Shown here in pieces: positions 4,042-5,117 of a stretch of DNA of 5,117 nucleotides. The stretch comes from Cyanobacteria bacterium NC_groundwater_1444_Ag_S-0.65um_54_12. Lineage in GTDB: Bacteria > Cyanobacteriota > Sericytochromatia > S15B-MN24 > VGJW01. The number at the start of each line of letters is the position of its first letter. The stretch's first letter is position 1. The notes under the pieces were generated by a model. The model was not told the DNA's origin and made no database searches. It saw only the letters and a list, made by a program, of their open reading frames with translations. Location: contig JACQUT010000384.1 of the NCBI GenBank assembly GCA_016267585.1, forward strand, positions 1 through 5,117. Reading direction: 5' to 3'. The position numbers and the translations under genes are program-made.

Positions 4042-5117
4042 AGCCTTCCTCACAAACGGACGATGCCAGAACTGCCGTACCGAGGGCTGCTTTCCACAAG
4101 TAGTCTACTTTGACCCGATCATAAGGGGTGTGAGAATAACGTTCCTCGCCGGGAGAGTAGCCAATAGTGGGCAAGTTAAGCGTACCGCCTACATAAGATC
4201 CCTCGGTGGCGAAGTACCATTTATCAAAACTCGGCAATTCGCCCATACTGGCAAGTATGACGCTGGCCTGCCCGACCAAGGGATGACGTTCGCTGGTCAG
4301 CCAAGCTGCCATCACCTTAGGTATGTTCCTGGTAAACCCAGTATAGGTCTGCTCCTCTACCATGCGTATAGCTACTTCGCCCCTGAATTCCTCATCCTTG
4401 GCGGCCACTCTACTCAGGATGGTCTGCAATTGGCTGGTTATGGTGTCTAGAGACTCGCTAGGCAAAAAACGTCTGTCAACTCGAGCTATACAGCGATCAG
4501 GAATGACTGAAAAGTCTCGGGGATGCGTGGCGAGCCTGGTAACTGCCACCGTGCTCTTATCGAGAAATGGGTGGCTAGGTAAAGCGGTGCCTAGCTCCTC
4601 TATGCCTTCAAGTACGGGAATCATCTTGTAAGCAGCATTCAGACCAAGCCAAGGAGCGCTGGAATGGCTGGTACGACCAATAGTCGTGATCTCCAGTTCC
4701 GCCCTTCCCCGATGTCCCAGAAAAATATCCAGGCCGGTAGGATCGCCAAGCACCACTAACTGTGGCCTTAGATCGCGCTTGGCCAAAGTATGATCGAAGA
4801 GATACTGCGAACCAAGGCATTCGGCCCGTTCGGAATGCACTACGCCAGCCACCAAAATATTGCCTCGCGTCAGTTCCGCTAATTTACAGGCGGCGGCAGC
4901 ATACAGCTGAGCGGCGATCGCCCCCTTGCTGCCAGCAGCTCCCAACCCATGCAGATAGCCTCCCGCGAGCTCGCCACCGAAAGGCTCGCGTTCCCACTGA
5001 CTCGAATCACCGGCTGGTGCAGTATCCAGATGAGTAAGCAGCAGAATAGTCTTACCGGCAGACGAGCCGGTTATCCGTCCTAGTACATTTCCGGCCTCGT
5101 CGATGGCGACCTCATCA
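4034..5117 (-). CDS. M20-family (YgeY/ArgE/DapE-like) metallohydrolase homologue lacking key catalytic residues (partial, 5' end outside window)
   Basis: 360 residues are visible; the first 30-60 of a typical M20 protein lie beyond the window. Working M20 enzymes use two zinc ions to cleave amide bonds in peptides or acylated amino acids. Visible family marks are THLDTAPAGD (His29, Asp31 of the visible part), WEREPFGGEL, LGDPTGLDIFLGHRGRAELEI (metal ligand Asp125), GRTSHSSAP (dimer-interface His151) and the C-terminal metal ligand in SPGEERYSHTPYD (His329). The bridging-metal Asp of the usual GRGAxDxKG motif is Gly62 (GLGAAGSKG), and the first Glu of the usual Glu-Glu pair, the general base, is Ser95 (VHSERAE). 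Only the second Glu (Glu96) remains. The rest of the frame is intact and well conserved, so this looks like a pseudoenzyme or divergent subfamily rather than a decaying gene. The C-terminal style is closest, from memory, to YgeY-type hydrolases. It is the first visible gene of the operon and overlaps the kinase by 8 bp. Confidence 0.88.
   Translation of the reverse strand, partial: DEVAIDEAGNVLGRITGSSAGKTILLLTHLDTAPAGDSSQWEREPFGGELAGGYLHGLGAAGSKGAIAAQLYAAAACKLAELTRGNILVAGVVHSERAECLGSQYLFDHTLAKRDLRPQLVVLGDPTGLDIFLGHRGRAELEITTIGRTSHSSAPWLGLNAAYKMIPVLEGIEELGTALPSHPFLDKSTVAVTRLATHPRDFSVIPDRCIARVDRRFLPSESLDTITSQLQTILSRVAAKDEEFRGEVAIRMVEEQTYTGFTRNIPKVMAAWLTSERHPLVGQASVILASMGELPSFDKWYFATEGSYVGGTLNLPTIGYSPGEERYSHTPYDRVKVDYLWKAALGTAVLASSVCEEGYA
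4044..4051 (-). promoter_or_regulatory. Ribosome binding site of the kinase gene
   Basis: GAGGAAGG lies inside the last codons of the hydrolase gene. The GAGG portion is six bases from ATG 4039-4041. The alternative GTG at 4051-4053 has no such site upstream, so the ATG is taken as the start. Confidence 0.7.
4914..4921. repeat. HIP1 octamer GCGATCGC
   Basis: Perfect copy inside the hydrolase gene (Gly-Ala-Ile-Ala), showing that HIP1 enrichment is not limited to the A/B region. Confidence 0.9.

Noticed and set aside
4022..4450. Plus-strand open frame of 142 residues
   Set aside because: It is antisense to the hydrolase gene, which carries clear M20 motifs; no domain is seen in the opposite frame.

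Overview
The window holds five genes, all on the minus strand, so transcription runs from high to low coordinates. In transcription order they are a partial M20-family metallohydrolase homologue (4034-5117, 5' end outside the window), a soluble sensor histidine kinase (2992-4041), a Fur-family metalloregulator (2517-2960), a short hypothetical protein 'A' (2001-2426), and a long Ala-rich protein 'B' (1-1803, 3' end outside the window). I see no tRNA, rRNA, CRISPR array, insertion sequence or convincing rho-independent terminator.

Organism: the octamer GCGATCGC (HIP1) occurs five times in 5.1 kb, against about 0.1 expected by chance in random sequence. This palindrome is a hallmark of many cyanobacterial genomes, so a cyanobacterium or close relative is my best guess. 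It is a compositional inference, not a taxonomic proof. The strong GGAGG-type ribosome binding sites and tightly packed genes are ordinary bacterial features.

Region 2517-5117 looks like one operon. The hydrolase stop codon overlaps the kinase start by 8 bp, and the kinase and Fur genes are 31 bp apart. The hydrolase keeps the M20 fold signatures but lacks two residues normally essential for catalysis (the bridging Asp and the general-base Glu), so it may be a pseudoenzyme or have altered chemistry. The kinase has all phosphotransfer and ATP-binding boxes but no membrane segment and no response regulator in view. The Fur protein keeps its structural zinc site and the main regulatory metal site and lacks the accessory site.

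Region 1-2516 holds a tandem pair of paralogues. A and B share an N-terminal domain of about 80 residues (54 of 79 aligned residues identical by hand count), a Pro/Ala-rich leader, the ribosome-binding region and an upstream block of about 67 bp. A stops just after the shared domain. B continues through a cysteine-free, Ala-rich helical region, a 7-residue tandem repeat and the start of a peptidoglycan-binding (PG_binding_1) domain. The shared domain resembles, by eye, the Gly/His-Pro-rich linker segments found upstream of toxin domains in polymorphic-toxin proteins. I regard this 'short stand-alone domain plus long wall-binding paralogue' pair as the most likely undescribed system here.
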